The notes below the pieces were generated by a model. It was given only the letters and a program-made list of their open reading frames with translations, was not told the DNA's origin and did not search any database. Source: Micromonospora ferruginea (GTDB lineage Bacteria; Actinomycetota; Actinomycetes; Mycobacteriales; Micromonosporaceae). Taken from it: a stretch of DNA of 64,000 bases. The stretch lies in contig NZ_CP059322.2 in assembly GCF_013694245.2 (NCBI RefSeq), forward strand, positions 1,050,001 through 1,114,000, read 5' to 3'. The position numbers and the translations under genes are program-made. Shown here piece by piece: positions 49,133 to 57,799 of this stretch; position 1 is the stretch's first letter, and each line of letters starts with the position of its first letter.

Positions 49133-51469
49133 GTGACGACCACGACCTCCGCCCGTCAGGCGGGCACGTCGGACGGTCAGATCGGCCTCACCGCGGATCA
49201 GTTGGCGCTCGAACAGGGCGTCCGCGCGCTGCTCACCGGGCCGCTCGGGCGGCCGCTCGTGGCGCGTGCCGCCGCTGACGGCCCGGCCCGCGGCGAGGCG
49301 CTCGGCCCGCTGCACCGGCTGCTCGGTGCCCGTGGCTGGCTCGCGCCGGGCTGGCCGCAGGAGTACGGCGGCCTCGGCCTCGGCCCGGTCGAGACCGCGA
49401 TCGTGCACCGCGAGCTGGTCCGCAACGGCGTGCCCGACCTCCTGTTCGTCGTCTCGATCTGCTACGTCGGCACCTGCCTGTTGCTGGCCGGCAACGACGC
49501 CGTCAACCGGACGTATCTGCCGTCGCTCGCGGCGGGCGAGCTGACCTCGTGCACGCTGTACAGCGAGCCCGACACCGGCTCGGATCTCGCCTCCCTGACC
49601 AGCCGGGCCGAGCGGGTGGAGGGCGGCTACCGCCTGCACGGCCGCAAGAGCTACAGCCAGGCCACCGAGCACGCCGGCTACGCGCTCGTCGCCGCGCGGC
49701 TCGCCGATACCGGCGGGTCCGTCGGCGGGTCGGACAGCGCGGGCGACGCCGCGCCGCCGGCGCACACCGGGATCACCCTGTTCTGGGTGGCGTTGGGCGA
49801 CCCCGGCGTCACCGTGCGCCCCGAGCCCAACCTGGGGGAGGCGCCGTTCAGCACGGTGCTGCTCGACGGGGTGTTCGTCCCCGACGACCACGTGATCGGC
49901 CCGCCGGGCGAGGCGTGGCCGCTGTTGAACACCGCGCTGTCCATCGAGCGCACCGGCTTCGAGGCGCACCTGAAGATGCGCCACTGGCTCGACGCGGTCG
50001 GCGCCCGCGCGGCCGCGCTCGGCCTCGACCGGGAACCCTGGTTCGCCGGAGCCTCGGCGGTCCTCGACGCGCGCGTCGAGGCGGGCGGCCACCTCGCCTG
50101 GCAGATGATCGGCAAGCAGGCGCGCCGGGAGCTGGACGGCGCCGGCGCGGCGATCGCCAAGTGGTACAACACCGAGCTGGGCCGGCCGATCGCCCGCCTC
50201 GCGCTGGACGTGGAGGCCGCCGCGGGCGCGGTGGTGGACGCGCCCGCCGGCCCGGGCGCCGACGAGCAGTACCGGGAGTGCCCGGGCCTCACCCTGTCCG
50301 CCGGCACGTCGGAGATCATGCTGTACGCCGTGGCGACCGGGCACCTGCGCGTGCAGATCGGTGACGCGCCGCCGCTACCGCTCGACGATCCCGACGCCGC
50401 GTTCCGGCGGCGGCTGCGACGCTTCGTCGGTAGCGCCTTCGCCGCCGAGACCGCCGCGGCCGGGCTGGGCACGTCCGCCGGCGCGCCGCGAACCGACCCG
50501 GCCGCGGCCTGGCAGGCGCTCGTGCGCAGCGGCAGCGTCGGGTTGACGCTGCCGCCGACGGCGGGCGGCGCCGGCCACGGCGTCGTCGAGTCGCTCGTGG
50601 TGGCCGAGGAACTCGGCCGTGCGCTGGTGCGGGGGCCCTACCTGGCGACCGTCGCCGTCGCGGAGGCCGCGGCGAGGGACGGCACCGGAGGCAGCGGCTG
50701 GCCACTGGCCCTCGCGGTGGCCGGGGGCACCGTCACGGCCGCGGTGGCCGGGGAGGTCACCGCGGCCGAGCCGACCTCCCCGGAGGAGGCAGCCCTCGTG
50801 CTCGACGGCGGCGTGCTCAGCGGGACCGTGGCGCTCGTGGCGCACGCCGACGTCGCCGAGGTGCTCGTGGCGCCGGCGTGGACGCCGGCCGGGCCGGTGC
50901 TCGTCGCCGTGCGGCGTGACCAGCCGGGCGTGCGGTTGCGCCACCGCGACGCGCTCGGGCACGAGGACCTCTTCGCGGTGGCGTTCGAGCGGGCGGACGT
51001 GGAGCCGGGCGGGGTGCTGTGTGAGGTCGGTTCGGCGACCCACGCGGCACTCGTCGAGCGGCTGCGGCTGCGGCAGTGCGGGTATCTGCTCGGCCTGTCC
51101 GCGCAGGCGTTCGACCTGACGCTCACCCGCGCCAAGACCCGGCGGCAGTTCGGGCAGCCGATCGCCGCGTTCCAGCACGTGTCGTTCCGGCTGGCGGCGC
51201 TGGCCGCCCGGCTGCACGCCGCCCGGGTCCTGGTGCGGGCCCGTGCCGTCGAGCACGACGCCGGACGGGTGCCCGAGCCCGCGCGCGGCGCGGCGGTGCT
51301 CGCCCTCGTCGCGCAGCTCGCCCGGGACGTGACGGCCGAGGGGGTGCAACTGCACGGCGCCCACGGCATCACCCGGGCGGCGGCGATCGGCCGGTTCTAC
51401 CATCGCGCCGCCGCCGAGACAGTCGTGCTCGGCGGTCCGGGCGCGATGCGGTCGGCCCCGGCGAGCTGA
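49133..51469 (+). CDS. Fused double acyl-CoA dehydrogenase
   Basis: The 778-residue protein starts at GTG 49133, 4 bases after the PKS stop. Residues 1-410 form one complete acyl-CoA dehydrogenase (WPQEYGGLGLGPVE; YSEPDTGSDLASL; SAGTSEIM). Residues 415-778 form a second, more divergent one (LTLPPTAGGAGHGVVESLVVAEELGRALV; KTRRQFGQPIAAFQHVSFRLA; QLHGAHGITR). The usual catalytic Glu before GT(S/A)xI reads Ala in the first half, and the matching part of the second reads GGPGAMR, so the base must lie elsewhere or be lost. The layout resembles a fusion of the two subunits of heteromeric FadE-type dehydrogenases. It may desaturate the starter acyl chain or a carrier-bound intermediate using FAD. It is the last gene of its operon. 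Confidence 0.85.
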   Translation: MTTTTSARQAGTSDGQIGLTADQLALEQGVRALLTGPLGRPLVARAAADGPARGEALGPLHRLLGARGWLAPGWPQEYGGLGLGPVETAIVHRELVRNGVPDLLFVVSICYVGTCLLLAGNDAVNRTYLPSLAAGELTSCTLYSEPDTGSDLASLTSRAERVEGGYRLHGRKSYSQATEHAGYALVAARLADTGGSVGGSDSAGDAAPPAHTGITLFWVALGDPGVTVRPEPNLGEAPFSTVLLDGVFVPDDHVIGPPGEAWPLLNTALSIERTGFEAHLKMRHWLDAVGARAAALGLDREPWFAGASAVLDARVEAGGHLAWQMIGKQARRELDGAGAAIAKWYNTELGRPIARLALDVEAAAGAVVDAPAGPGADEQYRECPGLTLSAGTSEIMLYAVATGHLRVQIGDAPPLPLDDPDAAFRRRLRRFVGSAFAAETAAAGLGTSAGAPRTDPAAAWQALVRSGSVGLTLPPTAGGAGHGVVESLVVAEELGRALVRGPYLATVAVAEAAARDGTGGSGWPLALAVAGGTVTAAVAGEVTAAEPTSPEEAALVLDGGVLSGTVALVAHADVAEVLVAPAWTPAGPVLVAVRRDQPGVRLRHRDALGHEDLFAVAFERADVEPGGVLCEVGSATHAALVERLRLRQCGYLLGLSAQAFDLTLTRAKTRRQFGQPIAAFQHVSFRLAALAARLHAARVLVRARAVEHDAGRVPEPARGAAVLALVAQLARDVTAEGVQLHGAHGITRAAAIGRFYHRAAAETVVLGGPGAMRSAPAS

Positions 51470-51475
51470 GCGGAG

Positions 51476-52435
51476 CTACCGCCGGCGCGGCGTCTCGGCG
51501 AGCATCGCGTGCGCCGCCGCCACCACCCGGGCCGCCGTCACGCCGGCCCGCTCCAGCAGGTCCTCGTGCTCGCCCGCGTACGGGAAGAACCGATCCGGCG
51601 CGCCGATCCGCCGGACCCGGGTGCCCCGTTCGGCGAGGCACTCGGCGACGGCCGAGCCCAGCCCGCCGGCCGCCCAGTGGTCCTCGACGGTGAGCACCGT
51701 GTCGTTGCCGGCCGCGGCGGTCAACGTCGCCACATCGAGGGGCTTGACCGTGTGCATGTCGAGCACCGTGGTGGCGACGCCGGAGGCGGTGAGCGCGTCG
51801 GCGGCCTGGAGCGCGAGCCGGACGGGACGGGGCCCGCAGCCGACGATGGTCACGTCTCCGCCGATCGGCCGCAGCACCTGGGCCCGGCCGAGCAGTGCCG
51901 GCGACGGGCGTGGCGGCAGCGGTGGGGTGCCCTCCCGCCCGAGCCGTAGGTAGCTCGGACCCGGGCCGTCGAGGCACTGCCGCAGCAGGCCGGCGGCGTC
52001 GTCCGCGTCGGCCGGCACGACGACACGCAGGTTCGGCAGGGTTCGCAGCACCGCGACGTCCTCCAGCGCGTGGTGGGTCGGGCCGAGGCTGCCGGCGGAG
52101 AGCCCGCCGTGGGTGGCCACGATGTGCACCGCGAGGTTGCCGAAGGCGACGTCGATCTTCACCGCCTCCAGGGCGCGGGTGGCGGCGAACGTCGCCATCG
52201 TGTGCACGACCGGGATACGGCCGGCCCGGGCCAGACCGGCCGCGGCGCCCAGCAGGTTCTGCTCGGCGATGCCCAGGTTGACGTACCGGTCGGCGGCGGC
52301 GCCGAAGTCCACCCGCGTGAACTGCCCGGTGTCGCTGTCCAGGCACACCAGGCGCTCGTCGGCGAGCATCAGCTCGGCCAGGAGCTGCGCGCACACCTCG
52401 CGGGCCGGTCGGGCCGCGGTGCCCGGGGCGCTCAC
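51476..52435 (-). CDS. Transketolase, C-terminal subunit
   Basis: The 319-residue subunit begins at GTG 52435, overlapping the N-terminal subunit's stop as GTGA. It has the pyrimidine-binding domain (CLDSDTGQFTRVDFGAAADRY, then VNLGIAEQNLLGAAAGLA, with the Glu that activates thiamine diphosphate) and the C-terminal domain (GGDVTIVGCGPRPVRLAL; TVLDMHTVKPLD; HWAAGGLGSAVAE). With the partner it makes one two-subunit transketolase. In AmCP-dependent DADH pathways the same kind of split enzyme adds a two-carbon ketol unit to the carrier-bound glutamate semialdehyde. It is the last gene of the AmCP operon and ends 6 bases from the convergent dehydrogenase. Confidence 0.9.
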   Translation of the reverse strand: MSAPGTAARPAREVCAQLLAELMLADERLVCLDSDTGQFTRVDFGAAADRYVNLGIAEQNLLGAAAGLARAGRIPVVHTMATFAATRALEAVKIDVAFGNLAVHIVATHGGLSAGSLGPTHHALEDVAVLRTLPNLRVVVPADADDAAGLLRQCLDGPGPSYLRLGREGTPPLPPRPSPALLGRAQVLRPIGGDVTIVGCGPRPVRLALQAADALTASGVATTVLDMHTVKPLDVATLTAAAGNDTVLTVEDHWAAGGLGSAVAECLAERGTRVRRIGAPDRFFPYAGEHEDLLERAGVTAARVVAAAHAMLAETPRRR

Positions 52436-53271
52436 GGCCGCGCCGCCCGTGTGTCCTGCTGCAGGGCCGCCATGGCCCGGGTGAGCTGGCGCTCCCCGAG
52501 CCGGGCGTAGTGGCTGTGCACCTGGTCCTCGACGTACGGCAGTCCTTTGCCCTTGACGGTGGTGGCGAGCACGACGGTCGGCCGTCCGGACTCCGCGGGC
52601 GCGGACAGCGCGGCGCGCAGCCGGTCGCGGTCGTGGCCGTCGACGGCACGCACCGTCCACCCGAAGCTCGCCCACTTCGCCGCGAGTGGCTCCAGCGCCA
52701 GCACCTCCTCGGTCGGTCCGGTGATCTGCAGGCCGTTGCGGTCGACGACGGCGACGAGCCGGTCGAGCCGGTGCGCGGCCGCCGCCATCGCCGCCTCCCA
52801 CACCGAGCCCTCCTGCAACTCGCCGTCGCCGAGCACCACGAAGCAACGGCGCTCGGCCTCGTCGAGCCGCATCGCCAGGGCGTACCCGACGCCGAGTGGC
52901 AGCCCGTGGCCCAGCGCGCCGGTCGGAGCCTCGACTCCGGCGACGTCGGGGACCGGGTGCGCGAGCAGCGTGCCGCCGGGACGGCCGTACCCGGCGACCG
53001 CGGACTCGGGCAGGAAGCCGCACTCGGCGAGTACCGCGTACAGCCCGATCGCGCCGTGGCCCTTGCTCAGCACCATGATGTCCCGGTCCGGGTCGTCGAG
53101 GCGCTCCGGGTCGACCCGCATGACGTCCTGGTACAGCGTCAGCAGGATCTCCACCAGCGACATCGAGCCGCCGAGGTGCCCGCCGCGGGCGTGCCCGCAC
53201 ATCTGCACGATGCGCCGGCGCACCCGCGCGGCGGCGGTGTCGGCCCGTGGCGGCGTCACTACGCTCATCAT
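52432..53271 (-). CDS. Transketolase, N-terminal subunit
   Basis: The start is ATG 53271 or the adjacent ATG 53268, which has better spacing to GGGAG; the 53271 choice overlaps the preceding stop as ATGA. The roughly 279-residue subunit carries the diphosphate-binding domain: GHARGGHLGGSMSLVEIL, SKGHGAIGLY, TGALGHGLPLGVGYAL and the thiamine/Mg motif GDGELQEGSVWEA with later RNGLQITG. Length and motifs match archaeal-style split transketolases, not the full-length housekeeping enzyme. The donor of the two-carbon unit is unknown here. It works with the next gene product. Confidence 0.9.
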   Translation of the reverse strand: MMSVVTPPRADTAAARVRRRIVQMCGHARGGHLGGSMSLVEILLTLYQDVMRVDPERLDDPDRDIMVLSKGHGAIGLYAVLAECGFLPESAVAGYGRPGGTLLAHPVPDVAGVEAPTGALGHGLPLGVGYALAMRLDEAERRCFVVLGDGELQEGSVWEAAMAAAAHRLDRLVAVVDRNGLQITGPTEEVLALEPLAAKWASFGWTVRAVDGHDRDRLRAALSAPAESGRPTVVLATTVKGKGLPYVEDQVHSHYARLGERQLTRAMAALQQDTRAARP

Positions 53272-54323
53272 CTGCTCCCGGTCGCCGGTGCGGTGGTGAG
53301 GCGCTCGACGGCCCAACGCAGGGTCGCGATCGCCCGGTGGTACTCGGCCAGTTCGAGGTGCTCGTCGGCGCTGTGGTCGAGCCTGCTGTCCCCGGGCCCG
53401 TAGCAGGCCATCGGCACGTTCCAGTACTCGGCCAGCGTGTTCATGTCGGAGGTCGCGGTCTTCACCTTGTAACCGACCGTGCCGCCCTGCGCGCGAACGC
53501 CGCCAACCAGGGCGCGCACCGCCGGATCACGCCGCTCGACCCGGCACGCCGGCACGCTGGCGCACACCTCCAGCCGCCCGGCCGGCAGCCGGCGGCGCAA
53601 CTCGTCGACGAGCGCGTCGGCGTCGAACCCGAGCGGGGTGCGTACCGTGAACTCGGCCTCGGCCTCGGTCAGGTCGCCGCGCAGCGAGCACAGGGTCGTC
53701 GCCGGTCGGTCGAACGTTGTGTGCGCGTCGGGTGTGCCGGCGAGCGCGGTGAGCGTCTCCCAGGCGGCGGCGGCCAGCTCGACCGCCTTCGGCCCGGGGC
53801 GGGTCGGGTGGCCGGCCGGGCACGTCACCCGGTAGCGCAGGTCGAGCTTGCCCTTGTACCCCAGGACGACGGTCGACCAGCCGCTCGGCTCACCGACGAC
53901 GAGCGCCGACGGTGGTGGGTGGCTGCTGCCGACCAGCCGGGCACCGCGGGAGCTGGGCAGTTCCTCCTCGACGGCGCCGACGACGACGACGCGGCCGCGC
54001 GCCCGGCTCGCCCCGGCGGCGGCGCTGATCATGGTGGCGAGGGGGCCCTTGGCGTCGACGGCGCCACGGCCGTACAGGCGGCCGTTCGCGACGCGCACGG
54101 GAAGCGTGTCGCCGGCGGTGTCGAGGTGGCCGAGGAGCATGACGGTGGGCCCGTCGCCGCGGTCGAGCTCGCCGACCGCGTTGCCGGCCGCGTCGACCCG
54201 CGCGGTGAAGCCGAGCGTCCGCATCCGCGCGACGACGAGGCGGGCCAGCCGTCCCTCGTCCCCGGACGGCGACGGGATCCGCACCATGTCCTGGAGCAGC
54301 CGTTCGGCGGCGTGCGGGGTCAC
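53268..54323 (-). CDS. LysK-like M20 peptidase releasing the AmCP-bound product
   Basis: The 351-residue metallopeptidase starts at GTG 54323 (GTGA overlap with the LysZ-like stop). M20 metal motifs are visible: His/Asp in LLGHLDTAGD, Asp in GRGAVDAKGPLA, the general base and metal Glu in GAVEEELPSSRGAR, and a late His in GPGDSRLDHSADEHLEL. In lysine and arginine biosynthesis through LysW, LysK hydrolyses the isopeptide bond between the carrier's C-terminal Glu and the finished amino acid. Here it would free the modified heptanoic acid from the AmCP. The alternative is an unrelated peptidase, which the operon context makes unlikely. Confidence 0.88.
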   Translation of the reverse strand: MTPHAAERLLQDMVRIPSPSGDEGRLARLVVARMRTLGFTARVDAAGNAVGELDRGDGPTVMLLGHLDTAGDTLPVRVANGRLYGRGAVDAKGPLATMISAAAGASRARGRVVVVGAVEEELPSSRGARLVGSSHPPPSALVVGEPSGWSTVVLGYKGKLDLRYRVTCPAGHPTRPGPKAVELAAAAWETLTALAGTPDAHTTFDRPATTLCSLRGDLTEAEAEFTVRTPLGFDADALVDELRRRLPAGRLEVCASVPACRVERRDPAVRALVGGVRAQGGTVGYKVKTATSDMNTLAEYWNVPMACYGPGDSRLDHSADEHLELAEYHRAIATLRWAVERLTTAPATGSR

Positions 54324-55156
54324 GCCGGTACCGTCGTCCCGGTCAGGCGCACCCGTGTGCCCGCGCCGTCGAGGGCGGCCCGTACCGGTTGGTGGGCCCG
54401 CCCGTCGGCGATCATCACGCCTCCGACACCGGCGCGCAGCGCGTCCCGCGCGGCGAGCAGCTTCACCGTCGCGCCGCCGCCCACGCCCGCGGGCGGTCCA
54501 CCGTCCGGAGTCAGCGTCACCACGTCGCGGACCGTCCGCTCGTCGGCCGGGTCGGCCAGCACCCCCGGCGCGGCGGTGAGCAGCAGCAGGCGTCGAGCGC
54601 CGAGGGCGACGGCGACGGCGGCCGCGGCCCGGTCGGCGTCGATGTTGACCGGCGCGCCGTCCAGCCCGAGGGCGGGCGGTGAGACCACCGGCACCGTGCC
54701 GGCGTCCAGCAGCGTACGCAGCAGTCCGGCGTGGACCGCCACGATCCGGCCGGTGTGGTTGTCGCGTACCAGCCGGGTCCGCCCGTCGATCACCGCCCGG
54801 TGCGGCCCGTGGCGGCGGGCGACGATGAGCCCGGCGTCCAGGCCGGTGAGTCCGACCGCCGGCGCCCCGGCGGCGGTCAGCGCGGCGACGAGGCGCGGTT
54901 TGACCGCACCCGCGAGGGCCAGCAGCACCACCTCGAGTGTGGCCGGGTCGGTGTAGCGGGCCGACGAGCCGTCCGGCGCGGTGATCCGGCGCTGCGCGAC
55001 GCCCAGCCGGGCGGCGATCGCGTCGATCTGAGCGGAGCCGCCGTGGACCAGCACGACCCGCCGACCGGCCGCCCTGACCGCCGCGACGTCGGCGCAGACG
55101 GCGGCGGAGTCGACGGCGGCCGTGCCGCCGCACTTCACCACGATGATGTCCGACAT
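54320..55156 (-). CDS. LysZ-like AmCP-glutamate kinase
   Basis: This 278-residue amino-acid kinase has MSDIIVVKCGGTAAVDS, the substrate/ATP loop LVHGGSAQIDAIAARLG, an AGAPAVGLTGLDAG segment and VNIDADRAAAAVAVALGARRLLLLTAAPGVL. LysZ and ArgB share this fold; LysZ acts on glutamate or aminoadipate bound to the carrier protein. The ATG at 55156 follows AAGGAGG. It would phosphorylate the gamma-carboxyl of the AmCP-bound glutamate, ready for reduction by the LysY homologue. It has no Arg-feedback N-terminal helix. Confidence 0.9.
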   Translation of the reverse strand: MSDIIVVKCGGTAAVDSAAVCADVAAVRAAGRRVVLVHGGSAQIDAIAARLGVAQRRITAPDGSSARYTDPATLEVVLLALAGAVKPRLVAALTAAGAPAVGLTGLDAGLIVARRHGPHRAVIDGRTRLVRDNHTGRIVAVHAGLLRTLLDAGTVPVVSPPALGLDGAPVNIDADRAAAAVAVALGARRLLLLTAAPGVLADPADERTVRDVVTLTPDGGPPAGVGGGATVKLLAARDALRAGVGGVMIADGRAHQPVRAALDGAGTRVRLTGTTVPA

Positions 55157-55188
55157 CGGCCTCCTTCGGGGGCGGGCTGGACGGTTGG

Positions 55189-56214
55189 TCAGTTCGGGTG
55201 CAGGCCGGGGAAGTCCAGGCCACGCCGCTCGGGCAGGCCGAACCGGATGTTCATGCACTGCACGGCGTTGCCGGCACCGCCCTTGACGAGGTTGTCGAGC
55301 GCCGCGACGAGCACCGCCTCCCGGCCGCGCCCGCCGAGGGCGAAGCCGACATCGCAGAAGTTCGACCCGGCGAGGATCTTCGGCTCGGGCAGCCGGTACA
55401 GGCCGCGTCGCTGGGCGACGACCCGCACGAACGGCTCGTCGGCGTAGCGCAGCCGGTACGTGTCCCGCACGAGCCGTTCGTCCACGCCCTCCGCCAGCCG
55501 TACCCGGCACAGCACCTGCACGCCGCGCACCGCCTCCACCCCGGTCACCGACATGCCCACCTCGACGCCGGTCGCCTCGGCGATCTCCGCTTCGTGCCGG
55601 TGACCGGCAGGTGCGAACACCCGCATCGCGCCGGCCCGTTCGGCGTGCACGTTGCCTTCGCCGGGCCGCCCGCCGGAGCCGCTGGAGCCGGTGCGGGCGT
55701 CGACCCAGACCTGGCCGGCGACGAGCCCGGCCGCGGTGAGCGGTTGCAGCGCCAGGATCCCCGCCGTGGCCATGCAGCCGGGCACGCTGATCCGGTCGGC
55801 CTGCGTCAGCCGTTTGCGCTGCGTCTCTGGCAGGCCGGGCACGAAGGTGGGGAGCAGACGGGGCGCGGCGTGCGCGACGCCGTACCACCGCTCGTAGACC
55901 ACGGGGTCGGCGAGGCGGAAGTCGCCGGAGAGGTCGACGAGCACGGCGCCGTGGTCGAGGAGGCCGGGCAGGACCGTCATGCCCGCCCGGTGACCGCCGG
56001 CGTGGAACAGCACGTCGCACGCGCCGAGTCGGTCCATGGCGCAGAACGTCAGGTCGGTCAGCGAGCGCAGGTTGGGGTGCGTGCCGTCGACCCGCCGCCC
56101 GGTCGAGCTCGCGGAGACGGCGGCGGTGACGGTCACGTCGGGGTGGCCTAGGAGCAGGCGCAGCAGTTCGCCGCCGATGTAGCCCGCGGCGCCGATGATC
56201 GCGGCGCGGATCAC
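55189..56214 (-). CDS. LysY/ArgC-like AmCP-glutamyl-phosphate reductase
   Basis: The 341-residue protein begins with the NAD(P)-binding IRAAIIGAAGYIGGELLRLL and has the catalytic Cys in SVPGCMATAG. Further family motifs are DLSGDFRLAD, PGLPETQRK and FAPAGHRHEAEI, the last carrying the catalytic His. It would reduce the gamma-phosphate of the AmCP-bound residue to the semialdehyde. The GTG start at 56214 overlaps the LysX stop as GTGA. The gap to LysZ is 32 bases. Basic residues across the protein (RPGEGNVHAERAG) may help contact the acidic carrier. Confidence 0.9.
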   Translation of the reverse strand: MIRAAIIGAAGYIGGELLRLLLGHPDVTVTAAVSASSTGRRVDGTHPNLRSLTDLTFCAMDRLGACDVLFHAGGHRAGMTVLPGLLDHGAVLVDLSGDFRLADPVVYERWYGVAHAAPRLLPTFVPGLPETQRKRLTQADRISVPGCMATAGILALQPLTAAGLVAGQVWVDARTGSSGSGGRPGEGNVHAERAGAMRVFAPAGHRHEAEIAEATGVEVGMSVTGVEAVRGVQVLCRVRLAEGVDERLVRDTYRLRYADEPFVRVVAQRRGLYRLPEPKILAGSNFCDVGFALGGRGREAVLVAALDNLVKGGAGNAVQCMNIRFGLPERRGLDFPGLHPN

Positions 56215-57068
56215 GCGCCGGCCCGCCGTCCGAGATAGTCGGCGATCCGCTCGGCGACGTCCACCCGGTCGCCGTGCGCGGCCTGGAACCCGGCGAACTC
56301 GACCCGGTGGTTGACCTCCAGCACGTACAGGCCGCCGGCGCGGTCCTCCAGCAGGTCCACGCCGGCGATCTCGGCCCCGACCGCCTCGGTGGCGGCGACG
56401 GCCAGTTCGCTGATCGGCGCGGTGAGCAGGCAGCGGACGCTGCTCGCGCCGGTCGCGACGTTGGCCCGCCACCCCTCGGCGCGACGCCAGGTGACGCCGA
56501 CGGCCTGGTCGCCGACGACGATCACCCGCAGGTCGCGGCGCACCGTCGTGATCTGCTCCTGGAGGTACACCACGTGCGAGCGCGGCGAGGGCAGCGCGGC
56601 GACGTGCTCCAGCACCGTCTCTGCCGCGTCCCGGCAGGTCAGCCGGCCGACGAGGCGACCCCAGGACCCGACGAGCGGCTTGATGACGGCCGGATAGCCC
56701 AGTTCGTCGAGGGCGTCGAGCGCCGCCTGCGGGGTCAACGCCAGCGCGGTGCGGGGCGTGGGCAGGCCCCGCGCGCGCAGCGCCAGCGAGGTGCGCCACT
56801 TGTCGCCGCAGGTGCCGACGGCGGCGGCGCTGTTGACGCCGACGACGCCACACGCTTCCAGCGCCTCGGCGGCGTACTCGGCCCGGGTCTGGCTGATCTC
56901 GCGGTTGAGGGCGAACGAGTACGGCGGTCCCGGCCCGTCGGTGTTGAACCTCAGCCGGCGCGGGTCCACCCGGGTGTAGGCGAGGTCCCGCCGGGACAGG
57001 GCCGCCATGATCTGCTTCTCCTCGACGCGGATGGTGGAGGCCAGCAGCGCCACCGTCGGCGCGTTCAC
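56211..57068 (-). CDS. LysX-like ATP-grasp ligase loading the AmCP
   Basis: The 285-residue RimK-type ATP-grasp ligase has GVVGVNSAAAVGTCGDKWRTS, AVIKPLVGSWGRLV, VYLQEQITTVRRDLRVIVVG and, for Mg binding, the end motif YVLEVNHRVEF. LysX and ArgX attach an amino acid by its alpha-amino group to the C-terminal Glu of LysW. The NHRVEF segment is where LysX and ArgX differ in substrate choice; here it reads neither as the lysine nor the arginine form I recall. The likely substrate is glutamate, the acceptor for the later two-carbon extension. The start is GTG 57068, overlapping the sulfotransferase stop as GTGA. Confidence 0.9.
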   Translation of the reverse strand: MNAPTVALLASTIRVEEKQIMAALSRRDLAYTRVDPRRLRFNTDGPGPPYSFALNREISQTRAEYAAEALEACGVVGVNSAAAVGTCGDKWRTSLALRARGLPTPRTALALTPQAALDALDELGYPAVIKPLVGSWGRLVGRLTCRDAAETVLEHVAALPSPRSHVVYLQEQITTVRRDLRVIVVGDQAVGVTWRRAEGWRANVATGASSVRCLLTAPISELAVAATEAVGAEIAGVDLLEDRAGGLYVLEVNHRVEFAGFQAAHGDRVDVAERIADYLGRRAGA

Positions 57069-57799
57069 AGCCGCTCACCCGCCGGTCGGATCCGGTGCCG
57101 GCGCAGCTCGCGGTACACCGGCTCGTGGTGGGCCAGGTAGCCGGCCAGATGTGGCACGGCGTCGAGGTCCACGGCATGGCTGGGCGGCCGGCGGGTGAGC
57201 GCGGTGCTCCGCGCGACGTCGGCGTGCCAGCGGCGGGTCGCCTGCCACTCCGGCCGGTCGCCCGCCGGCCACGTCATCGCCTCGGGCAGGAACCGCAGCC
57301 CGAGCAGGGCGCAGAATCGCGCCACCGTTGTCTCGGGCGCGGCGACGAGGTCCTCGGCGTCGATGACCGGGGGTGTCGTTCCGGTCAGCGAGCGCACCCG
57401 CTCGAACAGCTCCCGCAGGTGCGTGAAGCCGATCTGCTCGGACCGCACCCGGGGGTTCACGGCGTAGTACGACGGGATGGTCTCGGCCGGGCGGCGGATC
57501 AGGAACGCGCTGCGGGCCAGGCCGCCCAGGAACGCCTCGTCGGCGAGGACCGCCGGGTAGCGGGCGTCGGTGGTGTCCTTGACGAAGACGGGCGCCCGGT
57601 CGGCCAACTCGCGCAGGGCCGCGACGACGCCGGCCTCGTCGTGCGCGATGCGGCCGCCGACGTCGGCCGCGCCGTGCTCGGCCAGGGTGGAGAACGGCTC
57701 GTGGACGGCGATGTGGTCGCCGCGTTGCAGCATCATCCGGAAGAACGCGGTCGAGCGCGAGCGCGGGACGCTCCACAGCACGATGACGGTCCCGGTCAC
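57065..57799 (-). CDS. PAPS-dependent sulfotransferase
   Basis: The start is GTG 57799, overlapping the aminotransferase stop (GTGA), and gives 244 residues. The 5'-phosphosulfate loop is SVPRSRSTAFFRMM near the N-terminus, and the 3'-phosphate contact is FLIRRPAETIPSYY. The protein belongs to the small sulfotransferase type that acts on hydroxyls and uses PAPS. In ficellomycin biosynthesis, as I recall, sulfation of a DADH hydroxyl followed by sulfate elimination makes the aziridine of the azabicycle. Its position between the aminotransferase and the LysX gene fits the same job here. The alternative is sulfation of the final product. No separate cyclase is evident. Confidence 0.82.
   Translation of the reverse strand: MTGTVIVLWSVPRSRSTAFFRMMLQRGDHIAVHEPFSTLAEHGAADVGGRIAHDEAGVVAALRELADRAPVFVKDTTDARYPAVLADEAFLGGLARSAFLIRRPAETIPSYYAVNPRVRSEQIGFTHLRELFERVRSLTGTTPPVIDAEDLVAAPETTVARFCALLGLRFLPEAMTWPAGDRPEWQATRRWHADVARSTALTRRPPSHAVDLDAVPHLAGYLAHHEPVYRELRRHRIRPAGERL

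Noticed and set aside
46063..49143. Roughly 1000-codon minus-strand open frame opposite the PKS gene
   Set aside because: The plus strand carries KS, AT and ACP motifs. The minus frame shows only low-complexity composition.
51476..53271. Housekeeping transketolase or deoxyxylulose phosphate synthase
   Set aside because: It is split into two short subunits and translationally coupled to LysK. The housekeeping enzymes are single long chains in actinobacteria.
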